47,364 nucleotides of DNA from positions 1-47,364 of the forward strand of contig CAMYIG010000010.1 in assembly GCA_947258425.1 (NCBI GenBank), given 5' to 3'. The notes below the pieces were generated by a model. It had not been told where the DNA came from and did not search any database. It saw only the letters and a program-made list of their open reading frames with translations. Both the position numbers and the translations under genes were made by a program. The DNA is from SZUA-76 sp945787585. Lineage in GTDB: Bacteria; Pseudomonadota; Gammaproteobacteria; SZUA-140. Below are positions 33,934-42,918 of this stretch, one piece after another. Each line of letters starts with the position of its first letter. The first letter of the stretch is position 1.

Positions 33934-34713
33934 TTAACTTTGAGCAATTTCATTTTCTTTTCCAGTCACTGCATTCCAACGCACTGCAAAACCATTGGTG
34001 TAACGCAAATCGACTTCATCAATGGTGCGCACCCACTTCATCAACACCGTTGGGTAAATATCGATAAAACGCGATAGGCGCGCCTCACTCTCCTTGCGAC
34101 CCAACAACAATTTAATCCCACTGCTCAATGTCACCACCCATGCACGTCGCTCATCTTGTTTGAGCTTGGCAATCGTCAATGTATGTCCATCCAATAAACC
34201 ACGGAGTTTGCGATATTGCGCCAACACCAACACACCATGGCTTCCCGGCCCCATCAGCACCGGCAACTGCGAAAACTCGGCCACATCCTGTGGGAAGAAG
34301 AGTTCACCATCGGGGCTTACCAAACCGCGCTCACCCCAGCGCGCAGCCGCCGTCTGCTCTTCCACTGACACATAAAGCGTGTCGGGCCAGATGCGGCGCA
34401 CGGATGCCTGCTTTACCCACGGCAGTGCTTCGATGGCCAGTTTCACATGCCCCACATCAACCCCCAGAAAACCGTGCTGACTAAAACTGGCGGCGACCTG
34501 TTTTACCGCCAATGGCTGTACATGCACAAACATCCCTTCAACTTGCACAGACTTGATCTGCATCGTCTGCGGATCAATCACTTTCACCGCCACACGTTCG
34601 CCCGTAAAACCAATCGCAAGCAATACCAGCGTGGTTCCCACAATCCGAGGTAACCAGGCCTTAAGCACAACCAATAAAACGTGCGGCTGCTGTTCTTTTT
34701 CTTGCTTAGCCAT
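33934..34713 (-). CDS. ftsQ: Cell division protein FtsQ
   Basis: Bitopic divisome protein that links early and late division proteins (FtsB, FtsL). About 259 residues from MAKQEKEQQ: a short cytoplasmic tail, one transmembrane helix (IVGTTLVLLAIGFTG, about 22-36), a POTRA domain beginning IKSVQVEGMFVHVQP and the FtsQ-type beta domain with WPDTLYVSVEEQTAAARWG. The start overlaps the end of ddl by 8 bases. An earlier in-frame Met at 34767 lies inside ddl and is less likely. Confidence 0.93.
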   Translation of the reverse strand: MAKQEKEQQPHVLLVVLKAWLPRIVGTTLVLLAIGFTGERVAVKVIDPQTMQIKSVQVEGMFVHVQPLAVKQVAASFSQHGFLGVDVGHVKLAIEALPWVKQASVRRIWPDTLYVSVEEQTAAARWGERGLVSPDGELFFPQDVAEFSQLPVLMGPGSHGVLVLAQYRKLRGLLDGHTLTIAKLKQDERRAWVVTLSSGIKLLLGRKESEARLSRFIDIYPTVLMKWVRTIDEVDLRYTNGFAVRWNAVTGKENEIAQS

Positions 34714-35656
34714 GCGCACCCCCGGCGTCCACCATGCTGGTCTCAAGGATGCGCCACACCAACTCATCGAATTCGATACCCGCTGCTTTGGCGGCCATCG
34801 GCACCAGACTATGATCTGTCATTCCCGGTACCGTATTCACTTCAATCAACCAGCCTTTGTCCTGCGCGTCACACATTAGGTCAACCCGTCCCCAGCCATG
34901 ACAACCCACCGCTTCGAAGGCGGTCAGTGCTAATTTCTGTAACGCCGATTCCTGCAGCGGTGCTAATCCGCACGGACAGATATAGCGAGTGTCATCAGAC
35001 TGGTACTTCGCTTCATAATCATAAAAGGCGTGCGGTGTCTCGATACGGATTAGTGGCAACGCCTCGCCTTGTAGAATCGCTACCGTATATTCAGCGCCAT
35101 CGACCCAATGCTCTGCCAACACCGTTGCCTCACTGCGCGCCGCTAGCTGCCACGCCTGCGCCACTCCTTCCACGGCGGTAACTTTACTCATACCGATACT
35201 GGAACCCTCTGTGGCAGGCTTCACCACCATTGGCAGTCCGACATTCTTCGCGACTTCAGCAAAATCACTCTCACCGGTTAACACCTGATAAGCAGGTGTT
35301 GACAGGCCCATCCCCTGCCACAACTGCTTGGTACGTAACTTGTCCATGCCCAATGCCGAACCCATCACACCGGTGCCGGTGTAGGGCAGGCCGAGTGTCT
35401 CCAACGCACCCTGAATCACACCATCTTCACCACCACTGCCATGTAAAATAATAAATGCGCGATCAAAGCCCACCTGCCGCATCTGCAATAGATCTTCACT
35501 GGAAGGGTCAAAACAATGCGCATCGATGCCACTGCGCAGCAGCGACTGCAACACCGCTGCGCCGCTCTTCAACGAGACCTCACGCTCCGAAGAACTGCCG
35601 CCCATCAGTACGGCGACCTTGCCAAAGTGTGCAGCTTGTTCGATGCGTCGCAACAT
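34706..35656 (-). CDS. ddl: D-alanine--D-alanine ligase
   Basis: Makes the D-Ala-D-Ala dipeptide used by MurF, in an ATP-grasp fold. About 316 residues from MLRRIEQAAH: KVAVLMGGSSSEREVSLKSG at the N-terminus, LHGSGGEDGVIQGALETLG, the ATP-grasp core MVVKPATEGSSIGMSKV, and the C-terminal WGRVDLMCDAQDKGWLIEVN followed by TVPGMTDHSLVP. I chose 35656 because it directly follows the murB stop and has AAGGG upstream. The order murB-ddl-ftsQ is standard. Confidence 0.96.
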   Translation of the reverse strand: MLRRIEQAAHFGKVAVLMGGSSSEREVSLKSGAAVLQSLLRSGIDAHCFDPSSEDLLQMRQVGFDRAFIILHGSGGEDGVIQGALETLGLPYTGTGVMGSALGMDKLRTKQLWQGMGLSTPAYQVLTGESDFAEVAKNVGLPMVVKPATEGSSIGMSKVTAVEGVAQAWQLAARSEATVLAEHWVDGAEYTVAILQGEALPLIRIETPHAFYDYEAKYQSDDTRYICPCGLAPLQESALQKLALTAFEAVGCHGWGRVDLMCDAQDKGWLIEVNTVPGMTDHSLVPMAAKAAGIEFDELVWRILETSMVDAGGAHG

Positions 35657-35657
35657 A

Positions 35658-36545
35658 TTACCCTTGCGCACTCTCGGCTGGCGCGGCATCACCTACAATA
35701 TGAACCTCAGGCATCAGCTGAACACCTTGCTCTGCTTCAACACGCGCAATGACGAGTTGAATCAATCTCTCAATATCGTCTGCAGTTGCATCACCACGGT
35801 TAATAATAAAGTTGGCGTGTTTCTCTGAAACCACTGCGCCACCCACTGAAACACCTTTGAGCCCACAGGCTTCAATCAGGCGACCGGCAAAATCACCCTC
35901 GGGATTACGAAAGACCGAACCACAACTCGCCTGCCCGGTCGGTTGCGTTTCATTGCGCCTTTCAAGTAACGCCTTGGTGCGCTTCAACCCGTCATCCCGC
36001 GCAATCTTGAGTCGAAAATGACCCGCGACAAACCACTCGTTGATCGGGCCTTCTACTTTTCGATACGCGATACGATACTCTTCCGGTGTTCGCAGATAGC
36101 GACGTCCCAACCGGTCGATGGTCTCAACTGCCTCAACAATCGGCCACGTTTCGCCACCAAATGCCCCTGCATTCATCGCCAGTGCGCCACCAACCGTCCC
36201 AGGAATACCGATCAAAAATTCTGCGCCGCCCAGGCCATAACGCACACTGGTACGGGCCAACTTGGCGCAGGGCACACCTGCTTCTGCACGAATCAAGTCA
36301 CTCTCCAGTAGTGCAATCTTGCCCAGAACGCCACTGGTACAGATCACCGTGCCATTGATTCCACCATCGCGCACCAATAGATTACTACCAAGGCCCACCC
36401 AGACAATCGCTTCATCAGCGGGCCTCTGTCGTAAAAAAACAGCGAGCTCTTCAAGGTTATCAGGCTTGAAAAAATGTTTGGCTACGCCGCCGGTACGCCA
36501 CGATGTATGACGCGACATCGGCTCACTGGTACGTAATTCACCCAT
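35658..36545 (-). CDS. murB: UDP-N-acetylenolpyruvoylglucosamine reductase
   Basis: FAD/NADPH-dependent reductase giving UDP-MurNAc. About 295 residues: SWRTGGVAKHFFKPDNLEEL, the FAD loop VWVGLGSNLLVRDGG, GAEFLIGIPGTVGGALAMNA, and the catalytic Ser region GQASCGSVFRNPEGDFAG. The ATG at 36545 is preceded by GGAGGTGA at good spacing; a GTG at 36593 would add 16 residues of doubtful value. It sits between murC and ddl. Confidence 0.95.
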   Translation of the reverse strand: MGELRTSEPMSRHTSWRTGGVAKHFFKPDNLEELAVFLRQRPADEAIVWVGLGSNLLVRDGGINGTVICTSGVLGKIALLESDLIRAEAGVPCAKLARTSVRYGLGGAEFLIGIPGTVGGALAMNAGAFGGETWPIVEAVETIDRLGRRYLRTPEEYRIAYRKVEGPINEWFVAGHFRLKIARDDGLKRTKALLERRNETQPTGQASCGSVFRNPEGDFAGRLIEACGLKGVSVGGAVVSEKHANFIINRGDATADDIERLIQLVIARVEAEQGVQLMPEVHIVGDAAPAESAQG

Positions 36546-36595
36546 AAAATTTTCACCTCCGCCGACAACTGTTGTTTCGATACTGACTGTCACCG

Positions 36596-37333
36596 CTATG
36601 TCCTCTTATGTCCTTGTTGCAATGTTTCACATAAACGTACTGCGACACTGCCCACATCGCCAGCCCCCAATGTCAGCAACACATCTCCTTGCTGCAACAA
36701 GCCAGACAAAACAACCTCTAGCTCATCGTTATCTTCAATGAAAACCGGATCCACCTGATTACGTGTACGAATAGCGCGACACAGCGCACGCGAGTCTGCG
36801 CCGGCAATCGGGGTCTCACCCGCTGCATAAACCTCAAGCATCAACAGCACATCCGCCTCTGACAACTCTTTCGCAAAATCATCAAACAGTTCTTGAGTAC
36901 GCGTATAGCGATGCGGTTGAAACACAACCACCAGACGACGCCCCGCCCAGCCATCACGAATCGCCGCAATCGCCGCAGCGACTTCACGTGGATGATGACC
37001 GTAATCATCGATCATCAACACATCACCCGCCGCAGTTTTAAGCTCGTCGTAAACATGGAAACGACGAGCGATTCCCTGAAAGTTTTCCAGGCCGCGCAGG
37101 ATCGCCGCATCATCGACACCCAGTTCATGCGCCACCGCAATCGCCGCCGTCGCATTCAACACATTATGTTTACCCGCCATATTAAGTGTGACATCAAGCC
37201 ACTGCGGTTCACCCGCGCGCGCCACGCGAAACTTTGTCACCGCCTGCTGCTGGCGAATATCCAATATCCTGATATCAGCGTGTTCCGATGTCCCGTAGGT
37301 CAATAATGGGCGTGAGAGTTCCAACCGGATCAT
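36596..37333 (-). CDS. murC: UDP-N-acetylmuramate--L-alanine ligase, C-terminal part (frame-broken)
   Basis: The C-terminal half of MurC, which adds L-Ala to UDP-MurNAc. It begins in-family at LSRPLLTYGTSEHADIRIL, then has NMAGKHNVLNATAAIAVAHE, FQGIARRFHVYDE, the conserved DDYGHHPREVAAAIAA and the C-terminal domain VVFQPHRYTRTQELF ... LTLGAGDVGSV. Its reading frame differs from the N-terminal part. About five residues expected between DDPV and the LSRP block are missing at the junction, near 37320, so a short deletion has broken the gene. Confidence 0.93.
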   Translation of the reverse strand: MIRLELSRPLLTYGTSEHADIRILDIRQQQAVTKFRVARAGEPQWLDVTLNMAGKHNVLNATAAIAVAHELGVDDAAILRGLENFQGIARRFHVYDELKTAAGDVLMIDDYGHHPREVAAAIAAIRDGWAGRRLVVVFQPHRYTRTQELFDDFAKELSEADVLLMLEVYAAGETPIAGADSRALCRAIRTRNQVDPVFIEDNDELEVVLSGLLQQGDVLLTLGAGDVGSVAVRLCETLQQGHKRT

Positions 37334-38033
37334 CCAGACAGATCACCGCCAGCCCATAGAAAGGGAGGTGGTGCAAAAACTCGACGAAGGTTTTGCGCAG
37401 CACCGCAAAGTCGCCCCCATACGTGCCCATATGGTCGGCATCAATATTGGTGACCACTGCGAGCACTGGCTGCAGGTGGAGAAATGAGGCGTCGCTTTCA
37501 TCCGCCTCGGCCACCAGGTACTGGCCTGCGCCAAGGCGAGCATTCCCGCCCGTACTATTAAGACGCCCACCGATCACAAAGGTAGGATCGAGCCCACCCT
37601 CGGCAAGCACACTGGCGATCAGACTCGTCGTCGTGGTCTTACCATGGGTGCCAGCAACGGCGATGCCGTAACGGAAGCGCATCAACTCAGCCAGCATTTC
37701 GGCACGAGGGATCACCGGAATATGAAGTCTATGCGCTGCGACAATCTCAGGGTTATCTTCCTTGACCGCCGTCGATTTCACGACGACATCACAGCCTTCA
37801 ACTACGCTTTCATCATGGCCAATCGAAAGCTGCATACCGCGCGCAGCGAGACGCTGCGTGGTCGCATTCGCCTGCATGTCAGAGCCACTCACCTGGTAGC
37901 CAAGATTGAGGAGCACCTCGGCAATCCCACTCATCCCTGCGCCACCGGCACCGATAAAGTGGATGCGTTTAACCCGCGCCATCCATTTATTGCTGTCAGG
38001 CTGCACTAAAGTATCGATAGAGGCATCAGGCAT
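37275..38033 (-). CDS. murC: UDP-N-acetylmuramate--L-alanine ligase, N-terminal part (frame-broken)
   Basis: The N-terminal half of MurC. RIHFIGAGGAGMSGIAEVLL is the UDP-sugar loop, AVAGTHGKTTTTSLIASVL the ATP P-loop, and AEADESDASFLHLQPVLAVV with NIDADHMGTYGGDF the Mur ligase core. It ends in-family at GLAVICLDDPV (about 37320); the rest is out-of-frame. The ATG at 38033 is preceded by GGAGGT and overlaps the murG stop by 8 bases, which fits coupled translation. Since MurC is essential, a sequence error or unresolved assembly is likely. Confidence 0.93.
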   Translation of the reverse strand: MPDASIDTLVQPDSNKWMARVKRIHFIGAGGAGMSGIAEVLLNLGYQVSGSDMQANATTQRLAARGMQLSIGHDESVVEGCDVVVKSTAVKEDNPEIVAAHRLHIPVIPRAEMLAELMRFRYGIAVAGTHGKTTTTSLIASVLAEGGLDPTFVIGGRLNSTGGNARLGAGQYLVAEADESDASFLHLQPVLAVVTNIDADHMGTYGGDFAVLRKTFVEFLHHLPFYGLAVICLDDPVGTLTPIIDLRDIGTR

Positions 38034-39126
38034 GCGCCACCTCCATACAGAGATCAGCAACGCGATGGACGGCATCGGGTTTTGCCAGCGCGCGCGCTTT
38101 GATCGCCATTCCGAGCAGATGGCTGCGGACGCCTTCATTATTGCCATGCTGCTGCAATAACGCCTGCCACCAACCGCTCAACTGTTCTGCACTCAGCGCC
38201 TCCTGCCGGATTAATATCGCCGCGCCACCCTCTACCAGAAATGCGGCGTTATGCGCCTGATGGTCATCCACCGCGTACGGAAAAGGCACGAGCAGCGCTG
38301 CGACCCCTGCCGCACTCAACTCAGCAATGGTCAGTGCACCCGCACGGCACAGCACCAGATCGGCCCAACCGTAAGCCTCGGCCATATCATCAATAAAAGG
38401 CTCAATACGTGCCGCTACGCCAGCATCACGATAACCGTTACGCGCTTCATCAATTAAACGCGCGCCTGTTTGATGCCATATTTTGGGACGTTGCGCTTCA
38501 GGTAACATTTCCATCGCTGCGGGCATCACACGGTTCAGCGATTGCGCCCCAAGACTGCCACCCAATACCAATAGACGTATCGCGCCAGATCGTTTTTCAA
38601 AGCGCTGTAGCGGCGATGACAGTGCCGCAATTTCAGCCCGCACCGGATTACCCACCAGTTGCGGATCGGTTTTTTGCTGCAATGCACCCGGGAATGCCTG
38701 CATCGTTTTGGTGGCGATACGCGCCAGCAGACGGTTGGTCAACCCCGCAATGGCATTCTGTTCATGAATCAGCAGCGGCTTGCGCAGTAGCCAGGTCATC
38801 AGCCCCCCTGGACCCGCAACAAAACCACCCATACCGAGCACTGCCATCGGGCGGCAGCGCATCAGAATCATCAACGATTGGCACAGCGCAGAGAGTAGTT
38901 TTAAAGGTGCCAGCAACCAACTCACCACGCCTTTACCACGTAGACCACTGATGCTTACCCACTCCATCGAAATGCCTGCAGCAGGCACCACCGTTGCCTC
39001 GATACCACGACGCGTGCCCATCCAGATCACTTCGACACCGCGCGCCTGTAGCTCCTGCGCCACCGCCAATGCAGGGAAGACATGTCCGCCCGTGCCACCC
39101 GCCATGATCATGATACGTGTCACCAT
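38026..39126 (-). CDS. murG: Lipid II synthase (UDP-GlcNAc transferase)
   Basis: Adds GlcNAc to lipid I at the inner face of the membrane. The 366 residues have the donor-phosphate loop IMIMAGGTGGHVFPALAVAQ at the start, VLGMGGFVAGPGGLM near 97, HEQNAIAGLTNRLLARIAT near 125, LVLGGSLGAQSLN near 190 and CRAGALTIAELSAAGVAALL near 265, a complete GT28 pattern. An AAGGAG site is 7 bases from the ATG, which overlaps the ftsW stop (ATGGTGA). The murG stop overlaps murC. Confidence 0.97.
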   Translation of the reverse strand: MVTRIMIMAGGTGGHVFPALAVAQELQARGVEVIWMGTRRGIEATVVPAAGISMEWVSISGLRGKGVVSWLLAPLKLLSALCQSLMILMRCRPMAVLGMGGFVAGPGGLMTWLLRKPLLIHEQNAIAGLTNRLLARIATKTMQAFPGALQQKTDPQLVGNPVRAEIAALSSPLQRFEKRSGAIRLLVLGGSLGAQSLNRVMPAAMEMLPEAQRPKIWHQTGARLIDEARNGYRDAGVAARIEPFIDDMAEAYGWADLVLCRAGALTIAELSAAGVAALLVPFPYAVDDHQAHNAAFLVEGGAAILIRQEALSAEQLSGWWQALLQQHGNNEGVRSHLLGMAIKARALAKPDAVHRVADLCMEVAHA

Positions 39127-40382
39127 GCGCGGGCTCCTTCGCTATCCTTACCTTTCTTGCCCGACTTGCTGCCCAACGCCTTTTTGTGATTATCGTATTC
39201 TGCCAAACGACGCTCATAGTCCACCCGCAGTAACAGTGCGATGGCGATGCACATCACCAGCACACTACTGCCGCCGTAGCTCATGAATGGCAACGTTAAA
39301 CCCTTAGTCGGTAACACGCCCATGTTGACCCCGATATTGATAAAGGCCTGGATGCCGATCCAGATACCCACCCCATACGCGAGGTAAGCCGCAAAACGCA
39401 TACCGACCTTTTCTGCCATGCGTCCCATCATAAAGGCCCGCACGACGACAAAAGAGAACAGCGCGATAATCGTCATACCGCCCGCAAAACCAAACTCCTC
39501 TGAAATCACTGCAAACAGAAAATCAGTATGCGCCTCAGGCAAGTAGAACAGTTTCTGCACACTACTCCCCAGCCCAACGCCAAACCACTCGCCGCGACCA
39601 AACGCGATCAGCGCCTGAGTTAACTGAAAACCGCTGTTAAATGGGTCGGCCCACGGATCCATAAAACCGGTAATGCGTTCCATCCGATACGGCGACGATA
39701 CTGCCAATGCCGCCAGCGCCAATGTCATCAACAGCACTAACACCAGAAACTGCCAGAAACGTACGCCACCGAGAAACATCATCGCCATCGCCGTGGCAAG
39801 CATCACGGATGCGGCACCAAAATCTGGCTCGGCCAAAAGTAATACACTCACCAGCGCCAGCACCACCATCGGCCGCACAAAACCACCCAATGCCGTCTGC
39901 ATGGCATCACCGTGACGCACCAGATAACCCGCCATGTAGATAATCACGAACAGCTTGGCAAACTCCGACGGCTGCACATTGGCAATGCCCAGCGATAACC
40001 AGCGCATGCTGCCGTTGATCTCCCGACCAATCCCCGGCACCAGCACCAGAATCAATAACAATATCCCAGCCATCAGTAAATAGGCGCCCATCTTTTCCCA
40101 CCATGCGAGCGGCAGACGCAACACCGCGGCCGCAGCCATCACGCCGATCATGACGTAAATCATCTGCCGTATCAGGTAGTAAAAGGGCTGCCCGAGTTTA
40201 CGCTCTGCAATCTCAAGTGATGATGAACCGACCATGACAATGCCCGCGCCTAACAATAGAAAAATCACAAACACTAGCCAGTGGTCATTCAGCAGCTTGA
40301 CGTCAGTGATGTGCGGTGCCTTTGACTTGATCGTCACCACTTCTTCCGCACTCGGTTTACGAAAGGCCATTGCGCGACTCAT
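39120..40382 (-). CDS. ftsW: Lipid II polymerase FtsW
   Basis: SEDS-family glycosyltransferase that works with FtsI in septal wall synthesis. The 420 residues include about ten membrane helices, GINGSMRWLSLGIANVQPSE (the SEDS signature near 140), AEPDFGAASVMLA with the catalytic-type Asp and PEAHTDFLFAVISEEFGFAG. The C-terminal tail is basic (KKALGSKSGKKGKDSEG). The start overlaps the murD stop as ATGA. Order murD-ftsW-murG-murC is the typical one. Confidence 0.96.
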   Translation of the reverse strand: MSRAMAFRKPSAEEVVTIKSKAPHITDVKLLNDHWLVFVIFLLLGAGIVMVGSSSLEIAERKLGQPFYYLIRQMIYVMIGVMAAAAVLRLPLAWWEKMGAYLLMAGILLLILVLVPGIGREINGSMRWLSLGIANVQPSEFAKLFVIIYMAGYLVRHGDAMQTALGGFVRPMVVLALVSVLLLAEPDFGAASVMLATAMAMMFLGGVRFWQFLVLVLLMTLALAALAVSSPYRMERITGFMDPWADPFNSGFQLTQALIAFGRGEWFGVGLGSSVQKLFYLPEAHTDFLFAVISEEFGFAGGMTIIALFSFVVVRAFMMGRMAEKVGMRFAAYLAYGVGIWIGIQAFINIGVNMGVLPTKGLTLPFMSYGGSSVLVMCIAIALLLRVDYERRLAEYDNHKKALGSKSGKKGKDSEGARAW

Positions 40383-41836
40383 GCAAGCACCGCCGTGACC
40401 GCTGCCACAAAGGCATCACCACGCGCTTCAAAACCACTGAACATATCGAAGCTTGCGCACGCGGGCGAAAGCAGCACTGTATCACCTGGCTGCGCCAACG
40501 TTGCTGCCTGTGCGACTGCTGCCGCCATTGAATCCACATGGATGATTGTGGTGACGCCACCGATGGCCGCTTCAATCAGCGGCGCATCCTGTCCCATCAG
40601 CACAACCGCGCGCGCCTTCTCTGCCAACACGGGTTTAAGCGGTGAAAAGTCCGCGCCCTTACCGACGCCGCCGGCGATCAGCACCACCTTGCCTTCCAGC
40701 CCCCGCAGCGCTGCAACCGTTGCGCCGACATTGGTTCCTTTCGAATCGTTGAACCAGCTGACGCCGTGCTTATCCGCAACCCACTGCATGCGATGTGGCA
40801 AGCCACTAAACTGTTTCAGTGCCGTCACAATCGAGGCTTCAGCAATACCGACGCTATCAGCCAGTGCTGCGGCCGCCAGTGCATTTGCGATATTGTGCAT
40901 ACCCTTAAGTGCAAGCTGATCAAGCGGCATTATCAGCCGATGTCCCTTTGCCAGATAGCTAACGCCCGCGTCGCAACGTATCCCGAAATCATTATCATCC
41001 GGCTCACCCATGCCAAACGAACAACCGTTTCGGCCACTCAAGTCAAGCTGACTGAGCACTTCATCATCACGGTTCCAGATTACAGTGCCGTCACCGCGGA
41101 AAATGCGCTGCTTGGCTTCCAGATAATGACCTACATCGTCGTAGCGATCGAGGTGATCGGGGCTAAGATTAAGAATCACCGCGGCGGCTGCATTCAATGC
41201 ATGCGTCGTCTCCAGTTGAAAGCTGGAAAGTTCGAGTACATAAAAGTCAGGTTCATCTGATTCAACAATCAGCGCCAATGCGGGCGTACCAATATTGCCC
41301 CCCATTGCGACCCGCTTGCCAGCAACAAGTAATATCTCATTCAACAGTGCCGTTACCGTGCTCTTGCCATTCGAGCCGGTAATCGCCAACACAGGTGCAT
41401 TGACGTTACGTGCAAAAAGGTCAATATCACCGACCACCGTAACACCTACAGCAACAGCTGCAGCGATGGCGGGTGTTCGCAATGAGACACCGGGGCTCAA
41501 TACAATTTCGTGACTTGCGATAAAAGCTGCCTCATCAAACGCCCCCAGCTGTACTTCTACTTCCGGTAATTCAGTACGCAGTCGCGCCAGCTCCGGTGGC
41601 GCTTCGCGGTTATCGACGACCAACAGCGGCACGTTGCGTGCGCTTAAAAAGCGCGCGCAGGAGAGGCCAGTCTTACCCAGACCGACAATCAAACTCCGTG
41701 GCTGTTGTGCATCATTCATTGCGTCGTCTTTTATTCCTTTCTTTTCAATCACGCCTTCACCAGGCAATCTTTCTGTTTTTGCGGTGCGTGCCATCTCGCC
41801 AATCTGTTGGTAGGCATGCGTCTCCATCGACCTCAT
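40379..41836 (-). CDS. murD: UDP-N-acetylmuramoylalanine--D-glutamate ligase
   Basis: Adds D-Glu to UDP-MurNAc-L-Ala. The core starts SLIVGLGKTGLSCARFLSAR and has the P-loop LAITGSNGKSTVTALLNEIL, FYVLELSSFQLETTH, LSPDHLDRYDDVGHY, GLPHRMQWVADKHGVSWFND and KGTNVGATVAALRGL. Family similarity begins at a Met at 41719. The frame is open back to an ATG at 41836 that overlaps the mraY stop as ATGA, giving 39 extra residues rich in charged residues. I give the longer form because all neighbouring junctions overlap this way. No good ribosome site supports 41719, so the start stays uncertain. Confidence 0.93.
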   Translation of the reverse strand: MRSMETHAYQQIGEMARTAKTERLPGEGVIEKKGIKDDAMNDAQQPRSLIVGLGKTGLSCARFLSARNVPLLVVDNREAPPELARLRTELPEVEVQLGAFDEAAFIASHEIVLSPGVSLRTPAIAAAVAVGVTVVGDIDLFARNVNAPVLAITGSNGKSTVTALLNEILLVAGKRVAMGGNIGTPALALIVESDEPDFYVLELSSFQLETTHALNAAAAVILNLSPDHLDRYDDVGHYLEAKQRIFRGDGTVIWNRDDEVLSQLDLSGRNGCSFGMGEPDDNDFGIRCDAGVSYLAKGHRLIMPLDQLALKGMHNIANALAAAALADSVGIAEASIVTALKQFSGLPHRMQWVADKHGVSWFNDSKGTNVGATVAALRGLEGKVVLIAGGVGKGADFSPLKPVLAEKARAVVLMGQDAPLIEAAIGGVTTIIHVDSMAAAVAQAATLAQPGDTVLLSPACASFDMFSGFEARGDAFVAAVTAVLA

Positions 41837-42915
41837 CTCACCTTCAACGAAGCCAAACCAATCAACACCAGAATCACAGTGATAATCCAGAAGCGCACAA
41901 TCACCCGTGGCTCAGGCCAACCCTTTAATTCAAAGTGGTGATGCAGCGGCGCCATACGGAAGACACGTTTACCGGTCAGTTTGTATGAGGCTACCTGTAT
42001 CATCACCGAGGCAGTTTCCATGACAAAGACACCCCCCATAATGAGTAAAACGATCTCCTGCCGTACGATGATGGCAATCACGCCCAACGCGGCACCCAAT
42101 GCAAGCGCGCCGACATCCCCCATAAACACCTGTGCTGGATGGGTGTTGAACCAGAGAAAACCGAGCCCGGCACCTGCGAGTGCGCCGCAGATGATGGCGA
42201 CTTCACCGACGCCTGCCACATAAGGAATCCCGAGGTACTCCGCAAATTTCACATGCCCCGTTACATAGGCGAATATTCCCAGCGCACTCGCGACCATCAC
42301 CGCCGGCATGATCGCCAACCCATCCAGTCCATCGGTGAGATTAACCGCATTACTGAAACCGACAATCATCAGATAGGCGAGTACGATGTACATAAGACCA
42401 AGATCAATCGCGACATCCTTTATAAAAGGCAGAATCAGCTGCGTTTCGACCGGTAGTGTTGCCGTTGCATATAAAAAGATCGCCGCCGCCAATCCGGCGA
42501 TCGACTGCCACATAAACTTGCTACGCGCACTGAGCCCGTCTGAACTGCCACCGACAATCTTGCGGTAATCATCCACCCAACCAATCGCACCAAAGAGTAA
42601 TGTGACAATCAATACCACCCACACATAACGATTACTAAGGTCGCCCCACAACAACGTGCTAATAGCGATTGCCACCAGAATTAGCGCACCGCCCATGGTC
42701 GGTGTGCCCGATTTAATCAGGTGAGTTTGCGGGCCGTCATCGCGAATGTTTTGTCCAATCTGGTTAGAGCTGAGTTTACGGATCATCACCGGCCCCACCA
42801 CAAACGAGATCACCAGTGCCGTCAACACCCCAAGAATGGCACGCAGTGTTAAATACTGAAAGACCCCAAAACCACTATAGGTCTCTGCCAGGTAATTAGT
42901 CAGTAGTAGCAACAT
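41833..42915 (-). CDS. mraY: Phospho-N-acetylmuramoyl-pentapeptide transferase
   Basis: Transfers phospho-MurNAc-pentapeptide to undecaprenyl phosphate, forming lipid I. The 360 residues have ten membrane helices and the family blocks GPQTHLIKSGTPTMGGALIL, AIGWVDDYRKIVGGSSDGLS (the DD of the active site), NAVNLTDGLDGLA (metal-binding Asp) and FMGDVGALALGAALG, with the C-terminal HHHFELKGWPEPRV. GGGAGG lies 7 bases from the ATG. It is 3 bases after murF and overlaps murD. Confidence 0.98.
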   Translation of the reverse strand: MLLLLTNYLAETYSGFGVFQYLTLRAILGVLTALVISFVVGPVMIRKLSSNQIGQNIRDDGPQTHLIKSGTPTMGGALILVAIAISTLLWGDLSNRYVWVVLIVTLLFGAIGWVDDYRKIVGGSSDGLSARSKFMWQSIAGLAAAIFLYATATLPVETQLILPFIKDVAIDLGLMYIVLAYLMIVGFSNAVNLTDGLDGLAIMPAVMVASALGIFAYVTGHVKFAEYLGIPYVAGVGEVAIICGALAGAGLGFLWFNTHPAQVFMGDVGALALGAALGVIAIIVRQEIVLLIMGGVFVMETASVMIQVASYKLTGKRVFRMAPLHHHFELKGWPEPRVIVRFWIITVILVLIGLASLKVR

Positions 42916-42918
42916 GCG

